Shown piece by piece: positions 18,172 to 26,205 of a DNA stretch of 64,000 bases (position 1 is its first letter; each line of letters opens with the position of its first letter). The DNA lies in assembly GCA_945878525.1 (NCBI GenBank), contig CAMCTU010000001.1, forward strand, positions 18,504-82,503. Reading direction: 5' to 3'. Source of the DNA: Sphingobacterium thalpophilum (GTDB taxonomy: Bacteria > Bacteroidota > Bacteroidia > Sphingobacteriales > Sphingobacteriaceae). A program made the translations under genes and the position numbers. The notes under the pieces were generated by a model. The model saw only the letters and a program-made list of their open reading frames with translations. It ran no database searches and was not told the origin of the DNA.

Positions 18172-19257
18172 ATGACAAAATCGACAAGCCGTCAGATTGC
18201 AGTTATCAAACAAATTTTTATCACTCTCTTTTTAGTATTTCCTGCATGGGCCATTGCCCAGGAAAATATTGTTTCAGAAAATCATCAAAATTATAGAAAA
18301 GTAGTCCTGCAAAATATGCAAAAGGTAATGGGTGATTTACCTGAGAGAGCCGCTATAAAGCGTTCTGATATTCACGTGATTGATAGTGTAAAAGAATCGA
18401 GTTTTATTCGTTATAATATACTTTTTACAGTCGAAAAAAATGAGATCATTCCATTGTATCTGTATATTCCGGTACAAACCCTTACTCCCCAAAAATTACC
18501 TGCCATGCTGGTTTTACATGAGACTGACCCTTTAGGTAGAAAGGCAGTGGATGGACAGGGAAATAAGGCTAACCGTTCGCATGCCCGGGAATTGGCTCAA
18601 CGGGGATATATTGTAATTGCTCCTGATTTCCCCAGCTTTGGAGAAACTGAAGATTATAATTTCGAAACAGATCGTTATAAATCAGGTACCATGAAAGGTG
18701 TTTTTAACCATATGCGTTGTATTGATTTGCTTCAAAGCCGGGCTGATGTGGATGCCGAAAATATTGGTGTAATAGGACATTCCCTTGGTGGACATAATTC
18801 TATTTTCCTTGCAGCAATGGATGAGCGCATAAAAGTCGCTGTTAGCAGTTGCGGATGGACACAATTAGATTTTTACAATATTGGAGCCGATGCCGAAAAG
18901 AAGTATGGGGGGAGACTTGGTCCCTGGGCTCAAACCCGCTACATGCCATTATTGAGAACAAAGTATAATCTGGAAAATAAGAAGGTTCCTTTTGACTTTA
19001 ATCTTATGATTGCAGCAATTGCTCCAAGAGCATTCTTTTCAGTTTCTCCAACGAGGGATGGCAACTTTGATTATAAGGGAGTTCAGGCAGGAATTGCCTT
19101 GATAGAACCGATATACCGGAACCTCAATTCATTAGATAAACTGCAGGTTCGCTATCCTGACGATGAACACGATTTTCCTCTCGAAAACCGTAAAGAAGCC
19201 TATGCTTTTATTGATAAAATACTAGGCCATACACCCAGAAATACTGAATTCAAATAA
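18172..19257 (+). CDS. Exported alpha/beta-hydrolase, tandem paralogue (copy 2)
   Basis: 361 residues, strongly similar over its whole length to the preceding gene. Shared blocks include the N-terminal NM(E/Q)KVMG(K/D)LP, HARELA, NHMRC(V/I)DLLQSR, GHSLGGHN, GGRLGPWAQTRYMPL and IAPRAFFSVSP. Signal peptide ends WAIAQ. The nucleophile (GHSLGGH) and histidine (PDDEHDFP) are kept, so both copies should be active. Copy 2 has HETDP where copy 1 has HGTHA beside the oxyanion region, so substrate range may have diverged. The 48-base spacing suggests one transcript. Confidence 0.8.
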   Translation: MTKSTSRQIAVIKQIFITLFLVFPAWAIAQENIVSENHQNYRKVVLQNMQKVMGDLPERAAIKRSDIHVIDSVKESSFIRYNILFTVEKNEIIPLYLYIPVQTLTPQKLPAMLVLHETDPLGRKAVDGQGNKANRSHARELAQRGYIVIAPDFPSFGETEDYNFETDRYKSGTMKGVFNHMRCIDLLQSRADVDAENIGVIGHSLGGHNSIFLAAMDERIKVAVSSCGWTQLDFYNIGADAEKKYGGRLGPWAQTRYMPLLRTKYNLENKKVPFDFNLMIAAIAPRAFFSVSPTRDGNFDYKGVQAGIALIEPIYRNLNSLDKLQVRYPDDEHDFPLENRKEAYAFIDKILGHTPRNTEFK

Positions 19258-19274
19258 TATAATCAGCTTTCGGA

Positions 19275-20273
19275 ATGCTCAAAAAAGAATACTCAAGACG
19301 TGAATTTATAATTAAAAATTCATTTGCAGGACTCGGTGCTGCTCTATCGATGGGATTTGTTCCCAACCTGATTGCAAATACTTTGGATCAGAATGCTTTG
19401 TTGGATCGTAGAAATGCTGCCGAACCCATTATTGATATACATCAGCATACAGATTATAGCGGAAGATCAAATGATCTGCTGATACCTCATCAGCGTGCAA
19501 TGGGAGTGACTAAAACAATTTTATTGCCTGCAGGTCGTCCGCTGAGTTATGGCTCTACCTATTATGGCTATAGCAATGGACTGCAGGCGCAAGCCACAGG
19601 TAATGAAGTATGTTTTCAATTTGCAAAAGCCCATTCTGATGAATTTATTTTTGGGGCAAATGAAGTTCCGGATATGCCGGGTGCAGTACGGGAAATTGAA
19701 AAATATCTAAAGCTCGGTGCTCCTGTTATTGGGGAGCTCAAATTCGGACTTGATTGTGACTCCCCGGCAATGCAGCGTATTTATGAACTGGCAACTTCTT
19801 ATAATGTTCCTGTTTTGATGCATTGGCAACACAATATGTATAACAGAGGTATAGAACGCTTCCACATAATGCTGAAGAAATACCCAAAAGTGAATTTTAT
19901 TGGTCATGCACAAACCTGGTGGGCAGATATTGATAAGAATCATATTGATCAGAATATTCTTTATCCTAAGGGTAATGTGAGCAGGGGAGGACTAACAGAT
20001 CGTCTGCTTACTGAATATCCGAATATGTTTGGTGATTTCTCAGCAGGTTCCGGATTGGGCTCACTGACCAGAGATGAGGATCATGCCCGCGGATTTTTAG
20101 AACGTCACCAGGATAAATTGCTTTTTGGTAGTGATTGCTCTGATTTTCTGGGTGCCGGGAAGTCCTGCCTTGGGGCTAATATCATACCTGCCATCCGTAA
20201 ATTAGCTCCAAATAAGGCTGTCGAGCGGAAAATACTGTATGAGAATGCCCAAAAACTATTCAAACTTTCATAA
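19275..20273 (+). CDS. Tat-exported amidohydrolase (amidohydrolase 2 / ACMSD-like family)
   Basis: TIM-barrel metal hydrolase or decarboxylase, 332 residues, with a Tat leader (EYSRREFIIKNSFAG...). Metal ligands appear intact: the IHQH pair after the leader, VLMHWQH, NFIGHAQ and LLFGSDCSD. The family includes lactonases such as 4-sulfomuconolactone/2-pyrone-4,6-dicarboxylate types as well as decarboxylases. In a sugar-acid locus, hydrolysis of a sugar lactone is an attractive guess only. It lies 17 bases after the second esterase and the next gene begins within 45 bases, so it is mid-operon. Confidence 0.75.
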   Translation: MLKKEYSRREFIIKNSFAGLGAALSMGFVPNLIANTLDQNALLDRRNAAEPIIDIHQHTDYSGRSNDLLIPHQRAMGVTKTILLPAGRPLSYGSTYYGYSNGLQAQATGNEVCFQFAKAHSDEFIFGANEVPDMPGAVREIEKYLKLGAPVIGELKFGLDCDSPAMQRIYELATSYNVPVLMHWQHNMYNRGIERFHIMLKKYPKVNFIGHAQTWWADIDKNHIDQNILYPKGNVSRGGLTDRLLTEYPNMFGDFSAGSGLGSLTRDEDHARGFLERHQDKLLFGSDCSDFLGAGKSCLGANIIPAIRKLAPNKAVERKILYENAQKLFKLS

Positions 20274-20316
20274 ATGTCCAAAATTTATTCAAAATAAATA
20301 TATTATAACCTTCAAA

Positions 20317-21687
20317 ATGAAAATTTTAATCATTAATCTGCTAATAGTTCTAGTCACATTCCTAATTCCGGTTCAGGCACAAAATACCGCTAACCTTGAA
20401 TGGAAAGCCGGTGTTAGTAAAGCCGATATTACCCCAAAGATGGCCATGCCTATGGCAGGTTTTGCTGCCCGTACTCACTCATCAGATGGCACTTTGCATC
20501 GCATCTGGGCAAAGGCTTTGGCTATCGAAGATTCAAAGGGAAATAAAGCTGTAATGGTCAGTTCTGATCTTTTGGGCTTCCCTAAAGATGTATCCGACCG
20601 GATCAGAGATCGGGTAAAATCGAACTATGGATTAGATCGTGCTCAGATTTTGCTCAATAGTTCCCATACCCATTCCGGACCTGTAATTGGGGACGCCCTG
20701 ATGGATATTTACGTTCTTGACAATCAGCAAATTGAAAGTATTAAGCAATACACCAAAATTCTCGAGGATCAGATTGTAAATATGGTTGGAGAGGCTCTTA
20801 AGGATATGGAGCCGGCAGGACTATTTGCTCAAAATGGAGTTACACGATTTCAGGTGAACCGCCGGAATAATGCAGCAAATTTACTTACCCAGTTAACAGA
20901 GCTTCAGGGTCCAAATGATTATGCAGTTCCGGTAATCAAGGTTATGAATGCAAAAGGAGATATTAAAGCAATTGCTTTTGGATATGCCTGTCATCCAACA
21001 GTTTTAAGTGGCTATGACTGGTCTGGTGATTATCCAGGATTTACACAGATTGAGCTTGAAAATACATATCCTGGCGCCACCGCATTATTTTTTCAAAGTG
21101 CAGGTGCTGATCAAAATCCCTTACCAAGACATACCGTACCTTTGGCTAAGCAATATGGAAAGGAACTTGCTGCAGCAGTTGAGCGGGTACTGGAAGAAGA
21201 TATGCGCAAATTGCCTTCAGGTTTGATGACAAGCTACTCAGAATTGGATCTTCCACTGGCAACTCCACCAACTGAAGCAGAATATACAAAATTCATAGGT
21301 ACAAGTACTGTTCCTTATCAAAAGAGATGGGCCGAACGTATGAGGGGGAAGATCAGATCAGGTGAAAAATTAATTACTTCTTACCCATATCCTGTTCAGG
21401 TATGGTCGATCGGCGATCAGCCTATTGTGAGCCTTGGTGGTGAGCTTTTAATTGAATATGCTATAAAAATAAAACAAATGCTGGGTGCTGATGCATTTGT
21501 ATATGGATATTCAAATGATGTTATGGCCTATGTTCCTTCATCCCTTGTGCTAAAAGAAGGCTCTTATGAAGGGGAATCACATACTGTTTATGGTCTCCCT
21601 TCCAAATGGCAGGTAGGAATCGAAACAAGGATACTGAATGAGGTAATTAAACTATCAGAGAAGAACGGTCTCATTAAAAATAAATAA
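20317..21687 (+). CDS. Exported neutral/alkaline ceramidase-fold hydrolase
   Basis: Member of the neutral/alkaline non-lysosomal ceramidase N-terminal family, zinc amidohydrolases. The track ORF begins upstream inside the previous gene; the ATG at 20317 starts a clear signal peptide (MKILIINLLIVLVTFLIPVQAQ). The zinc-site motif SSHTHSGP and the later YACHPTVLSG histidine are present, as is the N-terminal VSKADITPKMAMPMAGF typical of the family. In PUL-like contexts these proteins are thought to act on carbohydrate-linked amides or esters rather than ceramide, but that is unproven. A perfect hairpin follows nine bases after the stop. A second family member is at 43473. Confidence 0.8.
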   Translation: MKILIINLLIVLVTFLIPVQAQNTANLEWKAGVSKADITPKMAMPMAGFAARTHSSDGTLHRIWAKALAIEDSKGNKAVMVSSDLLGFPKDVSDRIRDRVKSNYGLDRAQILLNSSHTHSGPVIGDALMDIYVLDNQQIESIKQYTKILEDQIVNMVGEALKDMEPAGLFAQNGVTRFQVNRRNNAANLLTQLTELQGPNDYAVPVIKVMNAKGDIKAIAFGYACHPTVLSGYDWSGDYPGFTQIELENTYPGATALFFQSAGADQNPLPRHTVPLAKQYGKELAAAVERVLEEDMRKLPSGLMTSYSELDLPLATPPTEAEYTKFIGTSTVPYQKRWAERMRGKIRSGEKLITSYPYPVQVWSIGDQPIVSLGGELLIEYAIKIKQMLGADAFVYGYSNDVMAYVPSSLVLKEGSYEGESHTVYGLPSKWQVGIETRILNEVIKLSEKNGLIKNK

Positions 21688-21695
21688 TCCTGCCT

Positions 21696-21730
21696 AGATT
21701 TCATCCTGATTAAAATTCAGGATGAAATCT
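21696..21730 (+). terminator. Perfect hairpin ending the esterase/amidohydrolase operon
   Basis: Fourteen-base perfect inverted repeat AGATTTCATCCTGA / TCAGGATGAAATCT with a 7-base AT loop. It directly follows the ceramidase-fold gene and precedes operator site 5. There is no long T run, so it may act as a terminator or a transcript stabiliser. Confidence 0.65.
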
Positions 21731-21740
21731 CATATATTTA

Positions 21741-21754
21741 CGTGTACGTAAACG
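21741..21754. promoter_or_regulatory. LacI-type operator, site 5
   Basis: CGTGTACGTAAACG, the most symmetric copy apart from its central region, ends only 9 bases before the ATG of the DUF1080 gene. Binding here would block transcription or initiation directly. Confidence 0.7.
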
Positions 21755-21763
21755 GAAAATGTA

Positions 21764-22447
21764 ATGAAACGAGTCTTCTTGCTTTTAACCCTTATTTTTG
21801 TTATTCATACTTCAAAAGCTAATCCCGGGAAAGGATGGATCAGTCTTTTTGATGGAAAAAGTTTGGATGGCTGGCATCACTTTAACAGTACCAAAGAAAT
21901 TAAAAGCTGGAAGATAGAAAATGGCTCGCTGGTATGTTTGGGAGCTAAAGGTCCGAGTGGATCAGGAGATCTTATCAGTAATCGTTCATTCCGGAATTTT
22001 GAATTAAGATGGGAATGGAAAGTTGATAAAGGAAGCAATAGTGGTGTTTTCTATCATATTGTTGAGGATCCAAAGTACAAAAGGGCAATTGAGACCTCGC
22101 CTGAATATCAGATTATTGATGACGTAAACTTTCCTGCTAAACTAGAAGATTCACAAAAGGCCGGTGCCGATTATTCAATGTATTCTCCAGTTGAAAATAA
22201 GATACTTAAACCGATAGGGGAATGGAATAATTCCCGGATTATCTTCAATAATGGGCGTGTAGAACATTGGCTCAATGGTGTTCGTATTGTTAAATTTAAA
22301 GCATGGACCAAGGCCTGGTATAAGCTTAGATCTGAGGGTAAATGGAAAGAATACCCGGATTATGGATTATCTCCAGATGGTAAGATTGGACTTCAGGATC
22401 ATGGCAATAAGGCCTATTTTAAGAATATTCAAATAAGGGAATTATAA
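21764..22447 (+). CDS. Exported DUF1080 protein (3-keto-disaccharide / 3-keto-glycoside hydrolase family)
   Basis: 227-residue single-domain lectin-like beta-sandwich with a signal peptide. Motifs are SLFDGKSLDGWHHF, WKIENGSLVC, FELRWEWKVDKGSNSGVFYH, SPEYQIIDD and NNGRVEHWLNGV. Members of this family hydrolyse glycosides already oxidised to 3-keto sugars by Gfo/Idh-type enzymes. A Gfo/Idh/MocA lipoprotein gene follows 5 bases later, which supports a keto-sugar route here. The aspartate/glutamate-rich sites of the family are visible but I cannot assign catalytic residues with certainty. First gene of an operon behind operator site 5. Confidence 0.85.
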   Translation: MKRVFLLLTLIFVIHTSKANPGKGWISLFDGKSLDGWHHFNSTKEIKSWKIENGSLVCLGAKGPSGSGDLISNRSFRNFELRWEWKVDKGSNSGVFYHIVEDPKYKRAIETSPEYQIIDDVNFPAKLEDSQKAGADYSMYSPVENKILKPIGEWNNSRIIFNNGRVEHWLNGVRIVKFKAWTKAWYKLRSEGKWKEYPDYGLSPDGKIGLQDHGNKAYFKNIQIREL

Positions 22448-22452
22448 AAACA

Positions 22453-23877
22453 ATGAACATTAAAGTTCGATTTATGAAGAATAAACAGACATTTCTATGC
22501 GCCAGAAATACATTCCTGATACTTGGAACAGCTTTGTTGCTCATAGGTAGCAGTTGTGGCAATAAAGAGCTTAAGAGTGATATGAAAGATGAGAAAATTC
22601 GAATTATCACGCTTGACCCAGGTCATTTTCATGCAGCCTTACTACAAAAATCAATGTATGATGAGATCGATTCAGTGGTTCATATCTATGCTCCAGAGGG
22701 ATTAGAATTAGATAATCACATGAAACTGGTGGATAGTTATAATTCAAGGGAGGAGAATCCGACATCATGGAAACATGAAATTTACCGTGGTACTGATTAC
22801 CTCGAAAAAATGTTCAGTGATAAGGCGGGTAATGTGGTTATTATTTCAGGTAACAATAAATTAAAGACGAATTATATTAGTCGAGCTATTGATTCTGGAA
22901 TGAATGTGCTTGCTGATAAGCCACTGGCAATTAATGAGGATGGGTTCAGGTCGCTAGAAAATGCCTTTGCAAAAGCAAAAGAGAAAAATGTTGTTTTGTA
23001 CGATATCATGACAGAAAGATATAATATTTACTATGTGCTTCAGCGTGCATTAAGTCAGGATACCTCATTTTTTGGCTCTTTGGAAAAGGGGACTCCAGAT
23101 AATCCGGCAGTGATGCAGGAAAGTGTTCATCATTTCTATAAGAATGTATCAGGTAAGCCTCTGGTAAGACCAGCATGGTTTTTTGATGTGGAGCAGGAGG
23201 GTCGCGGACTGGTTGATATTACAACTCACATGGTGGATCTTATTCAATGGGAATGTTTTCCTGATGTGGTCATTGATTATAAAAAGGATATCACTATGCT
23301 TTCAGCAAAAGAATGGGCTACTCAGCTCAACCTGGAACAGTTTCAGAAATCGACTAATAAGGACCAGTTTCCGGAATACCTTCATAAATACCTCAAAAAT
23401 GGAATATTGAAGGTAATGTCAAATGGTGAAATGAATTATACAATTAAAGGGGTTCATGCACGTGTTGGGATAAAATGGAATTATGAAGCACCTGAAGGAT
23501 CTGGAGACACACATTTTGCCAAAATGAGAGGAACTAAAGCCAATATTTTAATTAGGCAGGGTAAAGAGCAAAACTATAAGCCGGTGGTTTATCTTGAATT
23601 ACTTAATTCAGAACCAACTTCTGCAAAACAATTAATGGATGCAATAGGAAAGTTGCAGGCTTTATATCCTGGTCTTGCTGTGAAGAAAGCTGCTAATGAA
23701 TGGGAGTTGATCATACCTGAGAAGCTTAAAGTGCCTCATGAAGAACATTTTGCTGAAGTTGTAAAAAAATATCTGACTTATTTAAAAGGAGCAGAGCTTC
23801 CAGGCTGGGAGGTTCCAAACATGCTTGCTAAGTATTACACAACTATAAAAGCAGCAGAAATGGCCTCAAAGAAGTAA
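22453..23877 (+). CDS. Gfo/Idh/MocA-family oxidoreductase, membrane-anchored lipoprotein
   Basis: NAD(P)-dependent oxidoreductase fold with a putative-oxidoreductase C-terminal domain. An alternative start at 22474 gives a tighter signal peptide; the lipobox LIGSSC is followed by GNKELKSD. The Rossmann part contains VVIISGNNKLKT and the family lysine in VLADKPLAIN. Later, WFFDVEQEGRGLVDITTHMVDLIQW carries the conserved histidines of the substrate site. As a lipoprotein it would work at the periplasmic or surface face with a tightly held cofactor. Paired with DUF1080, it is the best candidate for making or reducing 3-keto sugars. About 170 bases of unremarkable sequence follow before the next gene. 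Confidence 0.82.
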   Translation: MNIKVRFMKNKQTFLCARNTFLILGTALLLIGSSCGNKELKSDMKDEKIRIITLDPGHFHAALLQKSMYDEIDSVVHIYAPEGLELDNHMKLVDSYNSREENPTSWKHEIYRGTDYLEKMFSDKAGNVVIISGNNKLKTNYISRAIDSGMNVLADKPLAINEDGFRSLENAFAKAKEKNVVLYDIMTERYNIYYVLQRALSQDTSFFGSLEKGTPDNPAVMQESVHHFYKNVSGKPLVRPAWFFDVEQEGRGLVDITTHMVDLIQWECFPDVVIDYKKDITMLSAKEWATQLNLEQFQKSTNKDQFPEYLHKYLKNGILKVMSNGEMNYTIKGVHARVGIKWNYEAPEGSGDTHFAKMRGTKANILIRQGKEQNYKPVVYLELLNSEPTSAKQLMDAIGKLQALYPGLAVKKAANEWELIIPEKLKVPHEEHFAEVVKKYLTYLKGAELPGWEVPNMLAKYYTTIKAAEMASKK

Positions 23878-24050
23878 ATTTAAAATAATAACTGAGTTAA
23901 ATTGAGCTGCAGGGCTCTGCTCAGATAGAATATAGGTTACAAGAATAGTTTTGTATTTTTCAGCATTAACTAGAGCATAGACTTTTGTTACCTGATTGTC
24001 ATCCTGTAAGATGATCATGTTATTGAATTGTTATATAATTAAGATTGAAA

Positions 24051-25067
24051 ATGACTGATTTAGAAGTATTAGAACAAGAATTATTAAAGCCGACAGATGC
24101 CTTAATCAACGATATTACAAAGATTGAAGGGGACCTAATTCTGTTGGGTGTTGGTGGGAAAATGGGGCCGAGTATGGCAAAATTGGCTCGAAGGGCCATC
24201 ACTCAGGCGGGAATCAACAAAAAAGTCATTGGAATTTCTCGTTTTTCGGAAGCAGGTACTCGTGAAGAACTCGAAGCAGATGGTATTGAAACGATTTCTG
24301 CTGATCTGCTGAATGAAAAAGAACTTGCCGCTTTACCTGATGCTCCAAACATTATTTATCTGGCCGGTACCAAGTTTGGAACCACAGGGAAAGAGCCTTT
24401 TACATGGGCGATGAATTCGTATCTGCCGGGTCGAGTCGCTGAGCGTTACAAAAACTCACGAATTGTGGCCTTTTCAACGGGGAATGTTTATCCCTTCACA
24501 CCAATTGGCTCTGGTGGTCTTTCTGAAGATCATGTTCCAGCGCCTGTAGGTGAATATGGTCAGTCATGTTTAGGCAGAGAACGTATTTTTCAGTATTTCT
24601 CTGAAAGATACCAGATTCCGACTTTGATTTACCGACTAAATTACGCGATTGACCTTCGTTACGGCGTCTTGCTTGAGATTGCAAAATCTGTAAATGAAGG
24701 AAGAGCCATTGATCTCACCACTGGCAGTGTGAATGTGATCTGGCAAGGTGATGCGAATGAGATCGCAATTCGTTCATTGCTGCATTGCGAAGTTCCAGCT
24801 AATATTCTGAATGTAACTGGTCCGGAGACTTTATCAGTTAAATGGCTTGCAGAGCAGTTTGGACTTTTAATGAATAAGGAGCCATTGTTTATTAATGATC
24901 CTCAGGCCAATGCATTATTGAATAATGCCTCCAAAGCACATAAGTTATTTGGCTATCCGAGAGTAACAGTCCGTGATATGATTGAAATGACTGTCGCATG
25001 GATTCAGGGTGGTGGTAAAATGATTAATAAGCCAACTCATTTTCAGGAAAGAAAAGGTCAGTTTTAA
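24051..25067 (+). CDS. NAD-dependent epimerase/dehydratase-like (extended SDR) protein with altered catalytic motif
   Basis: Cytoplasmic Rossmann protein of the extended SDR group, 338 residues from the ATG at 24051 (the track uses a TTG two codons earlier). The nucleotide loop reads GVGGKMGPSMA. FSTGNVYPF gives the Ser/Thr element and EYGQSCLGRER the catalytic tyrosine. However, the usual YxxxK lysine is a cysteine here. The C-terminal NVTGPETLSVKWLA region is typical of sugar epimerases. Followed by a DHDPS-like gene and an enolase-superfamily gene, it could be a uronate dehydrogenase-like step, but the missing lysine argues for caution. No 14-bp operator was found upstream. Confidence 0.75.
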   Translation: MTDLEVLEQELLKPTDALINDITKIEGDLILLGVGGKMGPSMAKLARRAITQAGINKKVIGISRFSEAGTREELEADGIETISADLLNEKELAALPDAPNIIYLAGTKFGTTGKEPFTWAMNSYLPGRVAERYKNSRIVAFSTGNVYPFTPIGSGGLSEDHVPAPVGEYGQSCLGRERIFQYFSERYQIPTLIYRLNYAIDLRYGVLLEIAKSVNEGRAIDLTTGSVNVIWQGDANEIAIRSLLHCEVPANILNVTGPETLSVKWLAEQFGLLMNKEPLFINDPQANALLNNASKAHKLFGYPRVTVRDMIEMTVAWIQGGGKMINKPTHFQERKGQF

Positions 25068-25097
25068 CTAAATATTGAAGATAAATTGTTTAGAAGT

Positions 25098-26171
25098 ATG
25101 TCAACCAAAACCTTAGATCCGGCGCTTAAAAGTTTACTGCAAAGTGGAACTGTTCTACCCGCAATTCCATTGGCTTTAAACTCTTCCCGACAGTTTGATG
25201 AGGCTCGTCAGAGAGGACTTGCGAGATATTATGTAGCCACAGGTGCAGGTGGTCTGGCTGTTGCGGTGCATTCAACGCAGTTTGAGATCAGAAATCCGGA
25301 AATTAACTTATTTGAAACAGTTTTGAGAGTTGTCTCAGAAGAGATAGATAATTCAAATCCGGATAGACCATTTATTAAGATTGCGGGAATTTGCGGACCA
25401 ACTACACAAGCAGTTAAGGAAGCTGAAACTGCATTGAAATATGGATTTGATCTTGGGCTGCTTAGTATGGGCGGACTACAATCCTGGACTGAAAAAGCCA
25501 TTCTTCAGCGGGTACGAGATGTTGCTGAAATAATGCCTTTAATTGGATTTTACCTGCAGCCATCAGTTGGAGGGAGAATTTTCAGTTATGAATTTTGGCA
25601 GGAATTTGCAGAAATTAAGAATATTGAAGCAATTAAAGTTGCTGCATTCAACCGTTATCAGACTCTTGATGTAGTCAGAGCCGTGTGCGCATCGTCAAGA
25701 TCCAATGAAATTGATTTATACACTGGTAATGATGATAATATCATACCTGATCTGTTGACTAAATATAGTTTCGCAGTCAATGGTAACAGGGTTGAAAAGG
25801 AGTTTGTTGGTGGCTTGCTTGGTCATTGGGCTGTATGGACAAGAGCAGCTGTTAAATTACTTGATGAAATAAAAGCTTGTAAAGCTAATGGTAATAAGGG
25901 AATAGCGGAATTACTGACGAAAGGAATTGAGGTAACGGATATGAATGCTGCGATCTTTGATCCTGCAAATAATTTCCATGGATGTATTCCGGGTATTCAT
26001 GAGGTTTTACGTAGACAGGGTTTATTGGAAGGTCGCTGGTGTCTGAATCCTCAGGAAGAATTATCACCAGGACAGATGGAAGAAATTGATCGCGTGTGTA
26101 AAGCCTATCCTCATCTTATTGATGATCAGTTTGTTAAAGAGCTATTGCTTGCGGAATTTCAGTCTAAATAG
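25098..26171 (+). CDS. Dihydrodipicolinate synthase (DHDPS)-family aldolase/lyase
   Basis: Class I aldolase-type TIM barrel, 357 residues from the ATG at 25098 (the track uses TTG 25086). No export signal, so cytoplasmic. The conserved tyrosine region is GFYLQPSVGGR and the Schiff-base lysine is in IEAIKVAAFNRY. The C-terminal part is longer than in DapA, with a FVGGLLGHWAVWTRAAV segment. DHDPS relatives cleave 2-keto-3-deoxy sugar acids or open related compounds. Next to an SDR and an enolase-superfamily dehydratase-like gene, a sugar-acid cleavage role is reasonable. Genuine lysine biosynthesis is unlikely in this context. Confidence 0.8.
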   Translation: MSTKTLDPALKSLLQSGTVLPAIPLALNSSRQFDEARQRGLARYYVATGAGGLAVAVHSTQFEIRNPEINLFETVLRVVSEEIDNSNPDRPFIKIAGICGPTTQAVKEAETALKYGFDLGLLSMGGLQSWTEKAILQRVRDVAEIMPLIGFYLQPSVGGRIFSYEFWQEFAEIKNIEAIKVAAFNRYQTLDVVRAVCASSRSNEIDLYTGNDDNIIPDLLTKYSFAVNGNRVEKEFVGGLLGHWAVWTRAAVKLLDEIKACKANGNKGIAELLTKGIEVTDMNAAIFDPANNFHGCIPGIHEVLRRQGLLEGRWCLNPQEELSPGQMEEIDRVCKAYPHLIDDQFVKELLLAEFQSK

Positions 26172-26205
26172 CTACCATGTTTTACTAATTGTTATAAATT
26201 ACAAT

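Noticed and set aside
25509-25522. Half-matches to the 14-bp operator inside coding sequence (also at 35746 and 59607)
   Set aside because: Only one arm matches (for example CGGGTACGAGATGT), the other arm is not complementary, and they lie within genes rather than promoter gaps.
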